Position numbers and translations under genes: made by a program. A stretch of DNA of 52,978 nt from Pelagibius sp. (lineage in GTDB: Bacteria; Pseudomonadota; Alphaproteobacteria; Kiloniellales; Kiloniellaceae). Below, in pieces: positions 43,861 to 52,978 of this stretch (its first letter is position 1; every line of letters starts with the position of its first letter). The notes beneath the pieces are model-generated. The model searched no databases. It saw nothing but the letters and a program-made list of their open reading frames with translations, and had not been told where the DNA came from. The DNA is taken from the NCBI RefSeq assembly GCF_028281305.1, contig NZ_JANQKD010000004.1:1-52978 (forward strand). The letters run 5' to 3'.

Positions 43861-44724
43861 ATGACGGATGACATCGAAGCCGCGCGGCGGTGGTTTGCGG
43901 AAGACCTGCGCGCCTCCGCGCCCATTGTCCGCAACGGCCGCGTGGTCGAGGCCTTTGCGCGGGTTCCGCGCGAAAGGTTCTGCGGCCCCGCACCCTGGAA
44001 GGTTTATCCGCGCCGCCGCGGCGCCCCGGCTTTCGAGACGCCCGACGCCGATCCCCGCGCGCTCTATCACGACGTGCTGGTGGTCATCGACGAGGCGCGG
44101 GACCTGAACAACGGGCAGCCCTCGCTCTGGGCCTACATCTTCGATCAGCTCGACCTCGAGGCCGGCGAGCAGGTCCTGCAGGTGGGCGCGGGCACCGGAT
44201 ACTATACCGCGGTTCTGGCCGAGATCGTCGGGGGCACGGGAGGAGTCGAGGCTGTCGAGCTGGATCCCGAGCTAGCCGGCCGCGCCAAGGCGGCCCTCGC
44301 CCCCTGGCCGCAGGCTTCCGTCGTTCCGGGCAACGGCGCCGAGATGACCGGCGGACCGTCCGCCGATATGGTCATTGTCTTCGCCGGGGCCACCCATCCG
44401 GCGCGGGCCTGGCTCGACCGACTGGCGCCCGGCGGCCGCCTGCTGCTGCCCCTGACGGGCGGAAACGGCTGGGGCTTCTTCCTGCTCGCGACGAAAACCG
44501 CCGGCGGCTTCGCGGCGCGGTCCCTCGGCCGCTGCGGCTTCTTCCCCTGCGTGGGCGCGCGGCGTCCGGAGGAGGCCCGGCGCCTGGACGACGCTCTGGA
44601 GGCCCTGGACGGCAAGACCGTGCCGGCAAAGGCCCTGCACCTGGGGGCGCCTGCCAAAGATGCGGCCGGACTCTGGTTCGCCGGAGAGGATTACTGGCTG
44701 TCGGCGGAGGAGGTCCTCCACTGA
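43861..44724 (+). CDS. PCMT-like SAM-dependent methyltransferase
   Basis: 287 residues from ATG 43861 after AGGAG. SAM motif I QVGAGTGYYTAVLAEIVG (about 106-123) and VEAVELDPELAGRA match protein-L-isoaspartate methyltransferases. The usual pre-motif loop GYGQTISQP is not present; the same place reads DLNNGQPSLWAYIFDQL. Canonical isoaspartate repair is therefore uncertain. Convergent with the nucleosidase-like gene, 4 bp between stops. Confidence 0.75.
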   Translation: MTDDIEAARRWFAEDLRASAPIVRNGRVVEAFARVPRERFCGPAPWKVYPRRRGAPAFETPDADPRALYHDVLVVIDEARDLNNGQPSLWAYIFDQLDLEAGEQVLQVGAGTGYYTAVLAEIVGGTGGVEAVELDPELAGRAKAALAPWPQASVVPGNGAEMTGGPSADMVIVFAGATHPARAWLDRLAPGGRLLLPLTGGNGWGFFLLATKTAGGFAARSLGRCGFFPCVGARRPEEARRLDDALEALDGKTVPAKALHLGAPAKDAAGLWFAGEDYWLSAEEVLH

Positions 44725-44728
44725 CGCC

Positions 44729-45433
44729 TCATCCCAGCGCCGGGATCAGGCGGTCCATGAGCTGGTAGGAGTTGCGGCAGACGGTCTCCAGGTTGGCCTT
44801 GAAGTCGTCAGGCGCCGCCTCGTTGGCGGTGTCGGAGAGGCCGCGCACCACGACGAAGGGCAGCTTGTTGAGCTGGCAGGTGTAGCCGACCGCGGCCCCC
44901 TCCATCTCTGTCGCCAGGGCGCCGAACTCCCGCTGCAGCCAGCGCAGGGTCTTCGAGTCCTCGACGAAGCGGTCGCCGGAGACGACGGTGCCGATCATCA
45001 GATTGGGCTCGGCCTCCGCGCCGTTAAAGGCGCCGTCGAAGGCATCGGCGGTCTTTTCGATCAGATCCGGGTCCGACTGGATCATGCGGTCCCCATCGGG
45101 CAGCTCGCCGTGGCGCCGGCCGAAGGCGGTCAGGTCGATGTCGAACTGGATGAGGTGGCTGGCAATCACGAGGTCGCCGACCCGCATGTTGGGCAGCAGG
45201 CCGCCGGCGACGCCGCTGAACACCAGGGCGTCGGGCTCGTAGAGATTGACCAGCATCTGGGTGCAGATGGCGGCGTTGACCTTGCCGATGCCGCAGCGCG
45301 CCAGCGCGATCTCGGTGCCCTTGAAATCGCCCGTCACGACCGGAATGTCGGCGTGGCAGGCCTCGCTGACCCCGGTCATCCCGGCCCGCAGCAGGTCGAT
45401 CTCCTCGGCCAGGGCCCCCATCACGGCAAGCAT
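44729..45433 (-). CDS. mtnN: MTA/SAH nucleosidase-like (phosphorylase superfamily)
   Basis: 234 residues from ATG 45433 (MLAVMGALAEEIDLL); a GTG two codons upstream is possible. Motifs: ARCGIGKVNAA, VFSGVAGGL, the ATEMEGAAVGYTC base-binding segment and VRGLSDTANEAAPDDF with the catalytic Asp. It should cut the N-glycosidic bond of methylthioadenosine or S-adenosylhomocysteine, releasing adenine. An AHL-making cell produces methylthioadenosine as a by-product, but the gene is far from luxI. Confidence 0.85.
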   Translation of the reverse strand: MLAVMGALAEEIDLLRAGMTGVSEACHADIPVVTGDFKGTEIALARCGIGKVNAAICTQMLVNLYEPDALVFSGVAGGLLPNMRVGDLVIASHLIQFDIDLTAFGRRHGELPDGDRMIQSDPDLIEKTADAFDGAFNGAEAEPNLMIGTVVSGDRFVEDSKTLRWLQREFGALATEMEGAAVGYTCQLNKLPFVVVRGLSDTANEAAPDDFKANLETVCRNSYQLMDRLIPALG

Positions 45434-45512
45434 GGTCACATCCCCGCAGTCTTTGGAACCGGCCGCCCTCCGGCGGCCCGATCCCCGGTTGTAGTCGATT
45501 TAGCTAAATTGA

Positions 45513-46223
45513 TTATGAAGAGCGTGGGGAGGCCCCCAGGCGCCGCAAAAGCACGGGCAGGTCCCCCAGCCGTTCCAGGCGGTGGAAGCGCTCGTTCACC
45601 GGGTCGGCGTCATGGGCCTCGTGGGCCCAGAGGATGGCGTAGGGCACGTGGACGGCGAAGCCGCCGAGCTCCAGCACCGGCAGCACGTCCGAGGGCATGG
45701 AATTGCCGACCATCAGGGTCTGCGCCGCATTGACTCCATGACGGTCGAAGACACGGCGGTAGGTGGCGGCGTCCTTGCGCGGCACGATCTCCACCTGATC
45801 GAAGTGGCCGGCCAAGCCGGAGCGCTCGATCTTGCTGGTCTGATCCACCATGTCGCCCTTGGTGATGAGCAGCGTGCGGTAGCGGCCGGAGACGGCGTCC
45901 AGCACGGCCTCCACACCCTCCAGCAGGTCGACGGGCGCCGTCATCATGGTCTTGCCGAGCTGCACGATCTCGTGGATCTCCTCCGCCGCGATGCGCCCGC
46001 GCGTCAGCTCGATGGCCGCCTCCACCATGGAGAGGGTGAAACCCTTGATGCCGTAGCCGAAGAGCGCGAGGTTGCGCATCTCGACGGCATAGAGGGCTTC
46101 GGCGATATCCTCCCCCGGGCGGTGGCGGCCGACGATCTCCGCGAGCTTCTCCTGCGTGTCCTGAAACAGGTGCTCGTTGTGCCAGAGCGTATCGTCGGCA
46201 TCGAAGGCAAGCGTCTCGATCAT
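45513..46223 (-). CDS. HAD-superfamily hydrolase
   Basis: 236 residues. Motif I FDADDTLWHN (DxD at about 8-10), motif II LLITKGD, motif III Lys in IVPRKDAATY, motif IV VGNSMPSDVLPVL. A helical cap sits between motifs I and II. A phosphatase on a small metabolite is likely; substrate unknown. Confidence 0.86.
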   Translation of the reverse strand: MIETLAFDADDTLWHNEHLFQDTQEKLAEIVGRHRPGEDIAEALYAVEMRNLALFGYGIKGFTLSMVEAAIELTRGRIAAEEIHEIVQLGKTMMTAPVDLLEGVEAVLDAVSGRYRTLLITKGDMVDQTSKIERSGLAGHFDQVEIVPRKDAATYRRVFDRHGVNAAQTLMVGNSMPSDVLPVLELGGFAVHVPYAILWAHEAHDADPVNERFHRLERLGDLPVLLRRLGASPRSS

Positions 46224-46263
46224 CGTTCGGATTCCGCGGGCCTTTGCCAGTCCGCCGCCTTCC

Positions 46264-47790
46264 CTAATCCACCGCCGTCACCCGGCCCTCCACCTTGGGG
46301 GAGACCTCGCCGGTGGCGGCGACGAAATCCATCACCATGGTCGCCATGAGGCGCGCGGAGATGCCGTCGATCAGCGGCACCGCCTCGGTGAAGACGGCAT
46401 AGCCGTCGCCACCGCGGGCAACGAAGTCGTTGGTCGCCAGGGTATAGCTCGCCTCCAGGTCCAGGAGCTTGCCGCCGACGGTGACGGAGCGCACGCGCTG
46501 GCCGGCCGGGGCCGAACGGCTCCAGGTCACGGTCATGCCGGAGATGCTGGGGAAGCGCCCGGCCCCCTCCTCCACCTTGCTGAAGCCGTGCTCGAGCGCC
46601 TGCATCAGCTGCGCGCCGGTCAGTTCCAGTTTCACCGTCTTGTTGCCGAAGGGCAGCTCGGTCTGGATGTCACGGCGCGTCAGCGTGATGCCGGCATCGT
46701 AGGTCTTGTCGCCGCGGATGCCGCCGCCGTTGGTGAGGGCGACGTCGGCCTCGACGCCCTGGCGCATGGCATCTGCGATGAGGTTGCCGATGGCCGACTC
46801 ACCGCCGCGCACGGAAGCGCGACGGCTGTCGAGGGCCGTCAGCGCGGTGCCGATAGGCACATCCAATTCCTCGCTCAAGCGGTCGAGGTAGACCTGCACC
46901 TTGGCCGCCATCGCCGCATCGGGCTCGACGCTGCGGCTGTCGACAATGCGGAAGGCCGGCTCCCAGACGAAACGTTGCTGCCCGCGGCTTTCCACGGTGT
47001 TCAGGGTTACATCGACCACGACGAGCTGCTCGCCCTGCGACCCGGACTCGATGAAGGCACGCTGGCCGTCGTAGTAGGTCACCAGCAGGTGGTCGTGGCC
47101 GGACAGCAGGATGTCGATGCCGCTGTCGGCCCGCATCAGCATGAGGTCCTCCTCGACGCCGGTGTGGGCCACGGCCACCACCAGGTCCGCGCCCTCATCG
47201 CGCAGTTGCTGGGAGTAGTCGCGGGCCGACTGCAGCAGTGGCTCGAAGGTGACGGTCCCGGGGCTGGAGATGTCCGTGGTCTCCGGCGTCGTCAGGCCGA
47301 AGAAGCCGATCTTGTAGGGCCCGGCCTCGGTCATCCAGGTGGCGGCGGTGCCGTCCAGCGGCTCGCCGTCGCTGTCGCGGCTGTTGCTGGCCAGCACCGT
47401 GAAGCGGGCCTCGCCGACGCGCTGCTTGGCCACCTCCGCCCCGAAGTCGAACTCGTGATTGCCCAGCACCAGCAGGTCCAGTTCGGCCTCGTTGTAGAGG
47501 TCGATCATGTGGGCGCCCTGGTCGAAGCTGGACAGCAGCGAGGGCGAGATGGTGTCGCCGCCGTGGGTGAAGATCACAGTGTCGGCACGGGCGCGCTCCT
47601 GCTGCACCAGGGCCATGACCCGGGCGATACCGCCCTTGCCCTTGGACTCCTCGATGCGGTCGAGATCGTTGATGTGCAGAAGGCTGACCGTGACCGGCTC
47701 CGCCGCTACGGGAAGGGCCGGAACGAGAAGTGCCGCGACCGGAAGGGCCACAGCGAAAGCACACTGCCGGAGGCTGCGAAAAAGAGTCAT
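46264..47790 (-). CDS. 5'-nucleotidase/2',3'-cyclic phosphodiesterase-like metallophosphatase
   Basis: 508 residues from ATG 47790 (TTG 47802 is weaker). Signal peptide (about 1-30, ending AAA/EP). Metallophosphatase domain with THGGDTISPSLLS, LGNHEFDFGAE, VAVAHTG and LSGHDHLLV; C-terminal 5'-nucleotidase domain from about 330 with ALTNGGGIRGD. The first metal motif reads HINDLDRIEE, so the usual DxH is Asp-Leu-Asp. Periplasmic nucleotide breakdown would feed the nucleoside salvage operon nearby. Confidence 0.88.
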   Translation of the reverse strand: MTLFRSLRQCAFAVALPVAALLVPALPVAAEPVTVSLLHINDLDRIEESKGKGGIARVMALVQQERARADTVIFTHGGDTISPSLLSSFDQGAHMIDLYNEAELDLLVLGNHEFDFGAEVAKQRVGEARFTVLASNSRDSDGEPLDGTAATWMTEAGPYKIGFFGLTTPETTDISSPGTVTFEPLLQSARDYSQQLRDEGADLVVAVAHTGVEEDLMLMRADSGIDILLSGHDHLLVTYYDGQRAFIESGSQGEQLVVVDVTLNTVESRGQQRFVWEPAFRIVDSRSVEPDAAMAAKVQVYLDRLSEELDVPIGTALTALDSRRASVRGGESAIGNLIADAMRQGVEADVALTNGGGIRGDKTYDAGITLTRRDIQTELPFGNKTVKLELTGAQLMQALEHGFSKVEEGAGRFPSISGMTVTWSRSAPAGQRVRSVTVGGKLLDLEASYTLATNDFVARGGDGYAVFTEAVPLIDGISARLMATMVMDFVAATGEVSPKVEGRVTAVD

Positions 47791-47871
47791 CTTCTTCTCC
47801 AATCCAAAAGCAATCTGCGGCGCGGAAGGGCGGCACGGAAACGCCGGCCCCGTAACTCAGTCGTCTAAGCT

Positions 47872-48810
47872 CTACTGCGGCACCTGCACACCACCGGCGG
47901 TGAGACCGCGCAGCGGTAGCGCCGGGCCGCGCTGCAGCCAGTTGTCCGCCGGATACTCGCAGGCCCCGTCGATCACGTGCAGGGTATAGGCGTGGCGGGA
48001 GCGGTCGGAGCGGTTGGGCAGGCTGCCGTGGGGCAGCTTGCCGTGCAGCACCACCATGGTGCCCCGGCGCACCTCCAGCGGCACCGCCGTCTCCTCCTCC
48101 CAGGGTGTTCCGTCGAGCGTTTCCATCGCAAGGCCCTCGCCGACGCGCCGCCAGCGCTGGCGCAGCGGGCCCTTGTGGGCACCGGGCAGCGCCCAGAGGC
48201 AGCCGTTCTCCAGCGTGGCGTCCTCAAGGGCGAACCACAGGCCGAGCACGCTCAAAGGCTCGGTATAGAGAAAGGTCGAATCCTGATGCCAGCCGACCTC
48301 GCCGCCGATGCGCGGCTGCTTGAAGATGTACATCGACTGCAGCGCCAAGGGAGAGACGCAGCCGAGCGCCCGGGCCACGTTGTCAAAGGCGCGGCGGTGG
48401 GAGAAGGCGGCGAAAACCGGATCGAGATCGTGCTGGGCATGGCCGATCTTGTTGATCGACAATCGCTTGGCCTGGCGCAGCGCGCCGGCGGCGTCGAAGG
48501 CCTCTTCCTCGAAGAAGAAGCGCACCTTGTCGCCGGAATCCTGGAAATAGCGGTCGCGGCCATGGACCTGGCCCTGGGTCGAAAAGATCGAGGCGACGCT
48601 GGCCGGCTGGAAATCCTCCACCATGGCCTCCGCGCGGGCGATCAGCGCGTCGCAATCGGCCCCAGGCACCATGCCTTCCAGCACCAGGAAACCATCGCGC
48701 TCAAAGGCCTGCACCATCTCTGCCGTCAGCCGGCCGCCGACAGGCGCGGCAAAGCGCGCCGCTTCGGATTGCGGCGCCGTGCGCTGCTGGGCTGCCGTCG
48801 CCTCAAACAT
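47872..48810 (-). CDS. Phytanoyl-CoA-dioxygenase-family (PhyH) protein
   Basis: 312 residues. Iron ligands are visible in GWHQDSTF (HxD at about 174-176) and in KLPHGSLPNRS, followed by SRHAYTLHVID with the 2-oxoglutarate Arg. The substrate is not known; PhyH proteins hydroxylate lipids, osmolytes and small molecules. Same strand as the deo genes, 42 bp after deoA, so it may be read through. Confidence 0.87.
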   Translation of the reverse strand: MFEATAAQQRTAPQSEAARFAAPVGGRLTAEMVQAFERDGFLVLEGMVPGADCDALIARAEAMVEDFQPASVASIFSTQGQVHGRDRYFQDSGDKVRFFFEEEAFDAAGALRQAKRLSINKIGHAQHDLDPVFAAFSHRRAFDNVARALGCVSPLALQSMYIFKQPRIGGEVGWHQDSTFLYTEPLSVLGLWFALEDATLENGCLWALPGAHKGPLRQRWRRVGEGLAMETLDGTPWEEETAVPLEVRRGTMVVLHGKLPHGSLPNRSDRSRHAYTLHVIDGACEYPADNWLQRGPALPLRGLTAGGVQVPQ

Positions 48811-48852
48811 ACGCGGGGGGCTTCCTCTCGTGTCTTCTAACCGGATTCTTCT

Positions 48853-50187
48853 CTAAACGTCCGCGGCGGTGATGCGCTGCTGCACAATGGGTCCGCCGCT
48901 TTCCTCAGTCTGACCGATGGTGAAGGCCTCCTGCAAGCCTCGGCTTGCCGCCTCTGCGGCCTCTTCGTCGGCGGCATGGACGACGGCCAGGGGATCGCCG
49001 GGCTGCACCGCGCTGCCCAGGGGCAGCAGGCCGCTGAAGCCGACGGCGTAATCAATCGTGTCTTCGACCCGGCGGCGCCCGCCGCCCAGTTCCACCACCG
49101 CCAGGCCGACGGCACGGGTGTCGCAGGCGGTCAGCCGACCTGCTGCCTGCGCCGCGACCGGGCGCCGGACCGGCGCCTTGGGAAGATAGTCGTCAGAACG
49201 CTCGACGAAATCCGCCGGCCCGCCGAGAGCAGCCACCATGGCGCCGAAACGCTCCGCCGCCGCGCCGGAGGTGAGCGCGGCCTCGGCCCTCTCAGTCGCT
49301 GCCCCGGCCTCCGGCGCCAGGCCGCCCAGAACCAGCATCTCGGCGGCCAGCGCGATCACGAGCTGGCGCAGGCGCGCATCGCCCCGACCGGTCTTCAGCA
49401 TGGCCACGGACTCGGCGACCTCCAGGGCGTTGCCCGCGGTGCTGCCGAGCGGCTGATTCATGTCCGTGATCAGCGCCGTGGTGGGCAGGCCCGCCCCGCC
49501 GGCCACTGCGACAATGCTCTCTGCGAGGGCCCGAGCCTCCTCCACCGTCGCGGCAAAGGCGCCGCTGCCGGTCTTCACATCCATCACCAGACCCTCAAGC
49601 CCCGCGGCCAGCTTCTTGGAAAGAATGGAGGCCGTGATCAGCGGGATGGACTCCACCGTGGCCGTCACGTCGCGGATGGCATAGAGCCGCTTGTCCGCTG
49701 GCGCCAGGTCCGCGGTCTGGCCGATGATGGCGCAGCCGGCGTCTTTCACGGTCTGGCGGAAGCGTCCGATATCCGGCGCGGTGGTGTAGCCGGGAATCGA
49801 ATCCAGCTTATCCAGGGTGCCGCCGGTGTGGCCGAGACCCCGGCCTGAAATCATCGGCACGTAGCCGCCGCAGGCGGCCACCAGCGGCCCGAGAATCAGG
49901 CTGACCTTGTCGCCGACACCGCCGGTGGAATGCTTGTCGACGCAAGGGCCCGGCAGGTCCAGGCCCTGCCAGTCCAGGCGCTGGCCCGACTCGGTCATGG
50001 CCCGGGTCAGGGCCACCGCCTCGTCCCGCGCCATGTCGCGCAGGAAAACTGCCATCGCAAAGGCCGCGGCCTGGCCTTCGCCAATGCTGTCATCGGCGAT
50101 GCCGGCGACGAAGGCGGCGATCTCCTCGTCCGAAAGCGCCGCGCCGTCGCGCTTGCGGCGGATGATCTCCTGGGGCAGCAGGGCCAT
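48853..50187 (-). CDS. deoA: Thymidine phosphorylase
   Basis: 444 residues. Pyrimidine-phosphorylase signatures: [33 protein letters not shown] phosphate loop, [15 protein letters not shown], and [10 protein letters not shown] with the substrate Lys. Converts thymidine and phosphate to thymine and 2-deoxyribose-1-phosphate. Its start overlaps the deoC stop by one base (TGATG). Confidence 0.95.
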   Translation of the reverse strand: MALLPQEIIRRKRDGAALSDEEIAAFVAGIADDSIGEGQAAAFAMAVFLRDMARDEAVALTRAMTESGQRLDWQGLDLPGPCVDKHSTGGVGDKVSLILGPLVAACGGYVPMISGRGLGHTGGTLDKLDSIPGYTTAPDIGRFRQTVKDAGCAIIGQTADLAPADKRLYAIRDVTATVESIPLITASILSKKLAAGLEGLVMDVKTGSGAFAATVEEARALAESIVAVAGGAGLPTTALITDMNQPLGSTAGNALEVAESVAMLKTGRGDARLRQLVIALAAEMLVLGGLAPEAGAATERAEAALTSGAAAERFGAMVAALGGPADFVERSDDYLPKAPVRRPVAAQAAGRLTACDTRAVGLAVVELGGGRRRVEDTIDYAVGFSGLLPLGSAVQPGDPLAVVHAADEEAAEAASRGLQEAFTIGQTEESGGPIVQQRITAADV

Positions 50188-50966
50188 CAGTAGCCCTCTT
50201 CCGCGGCCGGCGCCGGCGCCTCGTCTCCGAGCACGGCCAAGAGATCGTTCAACAGGCCGGAGGCACCGAAGCGGAAGCGCCAGGGATCGACCCAGTCCGG
50301 CCCCATGAGGCGGTCGGCCAGAGCAAGGTATTCGCCGGCCGCCGCGGTGTCGCGAATGCCGCCGGCAGCCTTGAAGCCGACATCACGGCCGGAGTCCTTG
50401 ATCGCCCGCAGCATGGCCTCGGCGGCTTCCAGGGTGGCAGACACTTCGACCTTACCGGTCGAGGTCTTGATCATATCGGCGCCGGCGGTGATGGCATCGC
50501 CGCTCGCTTCATAGATGGTATCCGCACTGTCCAGCCGGCCGGTTTCGAGGATGACCTTGAGGCGGGCCTTGTCGCCACAGGCCTGCTTACAGTCGGCGAT
50601 CATCCGCTTGGCCAGGTCCCGCTCCCCGGCCAGCCACTGCGTGTAGGGCATGACCAAGTCCACCTCGTCGCCGCCCGCCCCCACGATCTCCCGCGTGTCG
50701 CTCAGCGCCGCTGCGATGTCGTCGCCGCCAGCAGGAAAGTTCGCGACCGCTGCCACTTTGATGCCGCTGCCGTGCAGCAGGTCTTTCGCCTGCGCCACGA
50801 AGCGCGGCCAGATGCAGACAGCCGCCACCGGCCCGACGGCCGTGCGGGCCTTGGCGCAGAGTGCGGTGACGGTCTGCGCGTCGTCGTCGTCATTGAGACT
50901 GGTGAGGTCGAGAAGGCCAAGCGCCCGCGCCGCCACCGCCTTCAGGTCGCTGTCAGTCTCAGTCAT
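50187..50966 (-). CDS. deoC: Deoxyribose-phosphate aldolase
   Basis: 259 residues from ATG 50966. TIM-barrel aldolase with [20 protein letters not shown], the Schiff-base Lys in [11 protein letters not shown] and [11 protein letters not shown]. It splits deoxyribose-5-phosphate into glyceraldehyde-3-phosphate and acetaldehyde, the exit of the deoxynucleoside pathway. Overlaps the PNP stop by 8 bp and the deoA start by 1 bp. Confidence 0.95.
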   Translation of the reverse strand: MTETDSDLKAVAARALGLLDLTSLNDDDDAQTVTALCAKARTAVGPVAAVCIWPRFVAQAKDLLHGSGIKVAAVANFPAGGDDIAAALSDTREIVGAGGDEVDLVMPYTQWLAGERDLAKRMIADCKQACGDKARLKVILETGRLDSADTIYEASGDAITAGADMIKTSTGKVEVSATLEAAEAMLRAIKDSGRDVGFKAAGGIRDTAAAGEYLALADRLMGPDWVDPWRFRFGASGLLNDLLAVLGDEAPAPAAEEGY

Positions 50967-51771
50967 CGGCGAGTTCCTCAAGGTAAGCCGTCAGCAGGCG
51001 CGTCATGTCGGCAGCGGCCGCTGTCGCATGGCGCATCGTCTGATCGTGGGAGAGCGGTTCCGCGGACATCCCGGCAGCCAGGTTGGTGATCATCGAGAGC
51101 GCGGAGACCTTCAGGCCCAGGAGCCGCGCGACAATAACCTCCGGCACCGTCGACATGCCGACGGCATCGCCGCCGAGGACCTGCGCCGCGTGGATCTCCG
51201 CCGGCGTCTCGAAGTGCGGTCCGCAGAACCAGACGTAGACGCCTTCCGCCAGCGGCAGGTCCAGACGCCCGGCGATCTCGGCAATGGCGGCGCGGGCCGC
51301 CGGGTCGTAGGCGTCGACCAGATCGACGAAGCGCTCGTTGCCGGCGAGCCCGAAGAGCGGCGAGACGCCGGCGAAGTTGATGTGGTCGCGGATCAGCATC
51401 AGGCGCCCGGGCCCGACGTCGGCCCGCAGAGAGCCGGCGGCATTGGTCAGGATGAGGCGCGCGCAGCCGAGTTCCTTCAGCGTCGCCAGGGCCAGGTTCA
51501 TGCCGTCGGCGCGCCCGCTTTCATAGTAGTGCGCGCGCCCCTGCAGCACCGCCACCGGCCGGCCGGCAATGTGCCCTAGGATCAGGCTGCCGCCGTGCCC
51601 GGCGACCGAGGGGCGGGGAAAGCCCGGCACGTCCTGGTAGGACAGCTTCAGCGGCTCCTCCACTGCCTCGGCAACAGCGCCGAGGCCGGAGCCCAGCACC
51701 AGCGCCACCTTCGGCGCGATGCCGGCCCGGCGGCGGATCATGGCGGCGGTTTCAGCCGCTTCCTCGAACAT
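50959..51771 (-). CDS. Purine-nucleoside phosphorylase (trimeric type)
   Basis: 270 residues from ATG 51771 with GAGG eight bases before; GTG 51780 is an alternative. Class-I PNP motifs: LVLGSGLGAVAEAVE, VPGFPRPSVAGHGG, VLQGRAHYYESG, and VGMSTVPEVIVARLLG with the base-binding region. Splits purine (deoxy)nucleosides to base and (deoxy)ribose-1-phosphate. Operon: permease, cdd, PNP, deoC, deoA. Confidence 0.93.
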   Translation of the reverse strand: MFEEAAETAAMIRRRAGIAPKVALVLGSGLGAVAEAVEEPLKLSYQDVPGFPRPSVAGHGGSLILGHIAGRPVAVLQGRAHYYESGRADGMNLALATLKELGCARLILTNAAGSLRADVGPGRLMLIRDHINFAGVSPLFGLAGNERFVDLVDAYDPAARAAIAEIAGRLDLPLAEGVYVWFCGPHFETPAEIHAAQVLGGDAVGMSTVPEVIVARLLGLKVSALSMITNLAAGMSAEPLSHDQTMRHATAAAADMTRLLTAYLEELADD

Positions 51772-51818
51772 CAAAGACACCTCACTGAGACGCGTTTTTA
51801 CCCACCGGCGCTTATCGG

Positions 51819-52211
51819 TCAGCGCAGATTGTCCGGACCGAACGAGAGCGGCAAGAGCTCGCCCAGGGTCACCGTGCGGCGCAAACCCTCGGGCCCGCAG
51901 ACGTGGATGAGGAGATCGTCGCTAGCAAACTCGCGCAGGCGCTGGCGGCAGCCGCCGCAGGGCGTACACAGACCCGCACCGCCGCCCGCCACCGCGATCT
52001 CCACAATGCGCGTCTCCCCGGCCATGATCATGGCGGCGATGGCACTGGTCTCGGCACACCAGCCCTGCGGGTAGGCCGCGTTCTCAACATTGCAGCCCGA
52101 AAACACCGCGCCGTTCTGCGCCCGCAGCGCGGCGCCCACGGGGAAGTTCGAATAGGGCGCGTAGGCCCGCTGCATGGCAGCGATCGCCAGGGTAACCAGA
52201 TCCTCGGCCAT
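51819..52211 (-). CDS. cdd: Cytidine deaminase
   Basis: 130 residues, the tetrameric type. Zinc ligands and catalytic Glu: Cys-Ala-Glu in GWCAETSAI, and PCGGCRQRL supplies two more Cys. Other family marks are YAPYSNFPVGAALR and FSGCNVENAAY. Deaminates cytidine and deoxycytidine to uridine forms for the phosphorylases downstream. Begins 1 bp after the permease stop. Confidence 0.94.
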   Translation of the reverse strand: MAEDLVTLAIAAMQRAYAPYSNFPVGAALRAQNGAVFSGCNVENAAYPQGWCAETSAIAAMIMAGETRIVEIAVAGGGAGLCTPCGGCRQRLREFASDDLLIHVCGPEGLRRTVTLGELLPLSFGPDNLR

Positions 52212-52212
52212 G

Positions 52213-52978
52213 CTAGCGTTCTTTCACGTAAGGAATGCCGCTGGCCTTGGGGGCGATGGCGCGGCCGATGAAGCCGGCGAGCAGCACGACGGTCAGCACA
52301 TAGGGCAGCGCCTGGATGAGCTGCACGGGGATCGGCCCGATCACCGGCACCTCAACGCCCTGCAGCCGGATCGCCACGGCATCGAGGAAACCGAACATCA
52401 GGCAGGCCAGCATGGCCGGCACCGGCCGCCACTTGCCGAAGATCATCGCCGCCAGGGCGATGTAGCCCTGCCCGGCCGTCATATCGCGCACGAAGGCGGC
52501 GTTCTGGGCGATGGAGAGATAGGTGCCGGCAATGCCGCAGAGTGCGCCGCAGCAGAGCATCGCCGCGTAGCGCAGGCCGCTGACCGAGATCCCCGCCGTG
52601 TCGACCGCATTGGGGTTCTCGCCCACGGCGCGCAGGCGCAGGCCGAATCGCGTGCGGTAGACCACCCACCAGGTGAGCGGCACGATCAGGAAAGCGACGT
52701 AGACCAGCAGGTTGTGGCCGCTGAGCAACTCGCTGTAGATCGGGCCGAGGACCGGCACGCCCGCCAGCGTCTCGGCGCCGGGCCAGGTGATCGGCGTGAA
52801 GCGGGCTTCGTTGGAGACCGAGGGCGTCTGCCCGCCGCGGGCGAACCACGCGATGCCGAGGACCACGGTGAGGCCGGAGACCAGGATGTTGATGGCCACG
52901 CCGCTGACCACCTGGTTGCCGCGGTGGGTGATGCAGGCAAAACCGTGCAGCAGGGCCAGCGCCACGGAGACGACGATA
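52213..52978 (-). CDS. ABC transporter permease, nucleoside/sugar type (partial)
   Basis: About 255 codons are present; the reading frame stays open to the right edge, so the N-terminus is outside. Several membrane helices and the ABC-2/BmpA-type permease region TRFGLRLRAVGENPNAVDTA are visible. The family imports ribose-type sugars or nucleosides; its position before cdd, PNP, deoC and deoA points to nucleoside uptake. Partner ATPase and binding-protein genes would lie beyond the window. Confidence 0.85.
   Translation of the reverse strand, partial: IVVSVALALLHGFACITHRGNQVVSGVAINILVSGLTVVLGIAWFARGGQTPSVSNEARFTPITWPGAETLAGVPVLGPIYSELLSGHNLLVYVAFLIVPLTWWVVYRTRFGLRLRAVGENPNAVDTAGISVSGLRYAAMLCCGALCGIAGTYLSIAQNAAFVRDMTAGQGYIALAAMIFGKWRPVPAMLACLMFGFLDAVAIRLQGVEVPVIGPIPVQLIQALPYVLTVVLLAGFIGRAIAPKASGIPYVKER

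Overview
The window is a GC-rich (roughly two thirds G+C), densely coded stretch of a chromosome that looks alphaproteobacterial, probably Rhodospirillales/Kiloniellales-like. The pointers are the ispA-xseB-histone-deacetylase-like order, the cysG-DUF2849-cysI-DUF934-cysH sulfur operon, two XRE regulators of an alphaproteobacterial type, a PilZ protein beside a SleB-type hydrolase, and TAG-ended intergenic palindromes. This placement is inferred from gene content and was not checked by any search. No rRNA, tRNA, CRISPR, prophage or transposase was found.

Layout. 1-1.5 kb: ispA (cut by the window edge), xseB and an HDAC-like hydrolase, minus strand. 1.75-6.2 kb: a two-gene RND efflux system (adaptor and pump). 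6.2-7.1 kb: tusA divergent from an ArsR-type regulator with the cysteines of persulfide sensors. 7.2-9.7 kb: an XRE regulator, a nuclease-fold protein that has lost its catalytic arginines, a secreted unknown and an AlkB-like oxygenase. 9.8-13.8 kb: queuosine genes queA-tgt-queG and a P-loop kinase-like gene. 14.5-19.4 kb: assimilatory sulfate reduction and siroheme operon. 20-21.2 kb: SleB-type wall hydrolase and PilZ protein. 21.3-28.4 kb: a one-directional block with XRE regulator, luxR, luxI, an 86-residue unknown, cytochrome P450, DHA1-type MFS exporter and acyl-CoA ligase, ending in two long palindromic repeats. This is the most distinctive locus: a probable quorum-sensing-linked small-molecule pathway. 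29-32.5 kb: CHASE4 histidine kinase, ECF sigma factor and anti-sigma factor. 32.5-38.8 kb: iron block with two imelysins, a di-heme DUF1111 protein, DUF1513 protein, bfd behind a strong Fur-box match, and bacterioferritin. 38.9-41 kb: a GST/MaiA-like gene divergent from an orphan TRAP binding protein; 17-bp tandem repeats lie between them and 15-bp tandem repeats lie inside the TRAP signal peptide. 41-42.3 kb: a TetR-type gene and peroxiredoxin, each preceded by a copy of the same 12-bp palindrome. 42.5-48.8 kb: GFA, TauE/SafE, PCMT-like, MTA/SAH nucleosidase-like, HAD, 5'-nucleotidase and PhyH-like genes. 48.9-52.98 kb: nucleoside salvage operon (ABC permease, cdd, PNP, deoC, deoA), minus strand, running off the right edge.

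How the genes work together: the salvage operon imports nucleosides and breaks them down to bases and pentose-phosphate products. The cys operon reduces activated sulfate to sulfide, while tusA and the nearby ArsR-type protein point to sulfane-sulfur handling. The iron block combines uptake (imelysins, di-heme protein) with storage and release (Bfr, Bfd). The Lux block pairs AHL synthesis and response with an oxygenase, a ligase and an exporter.
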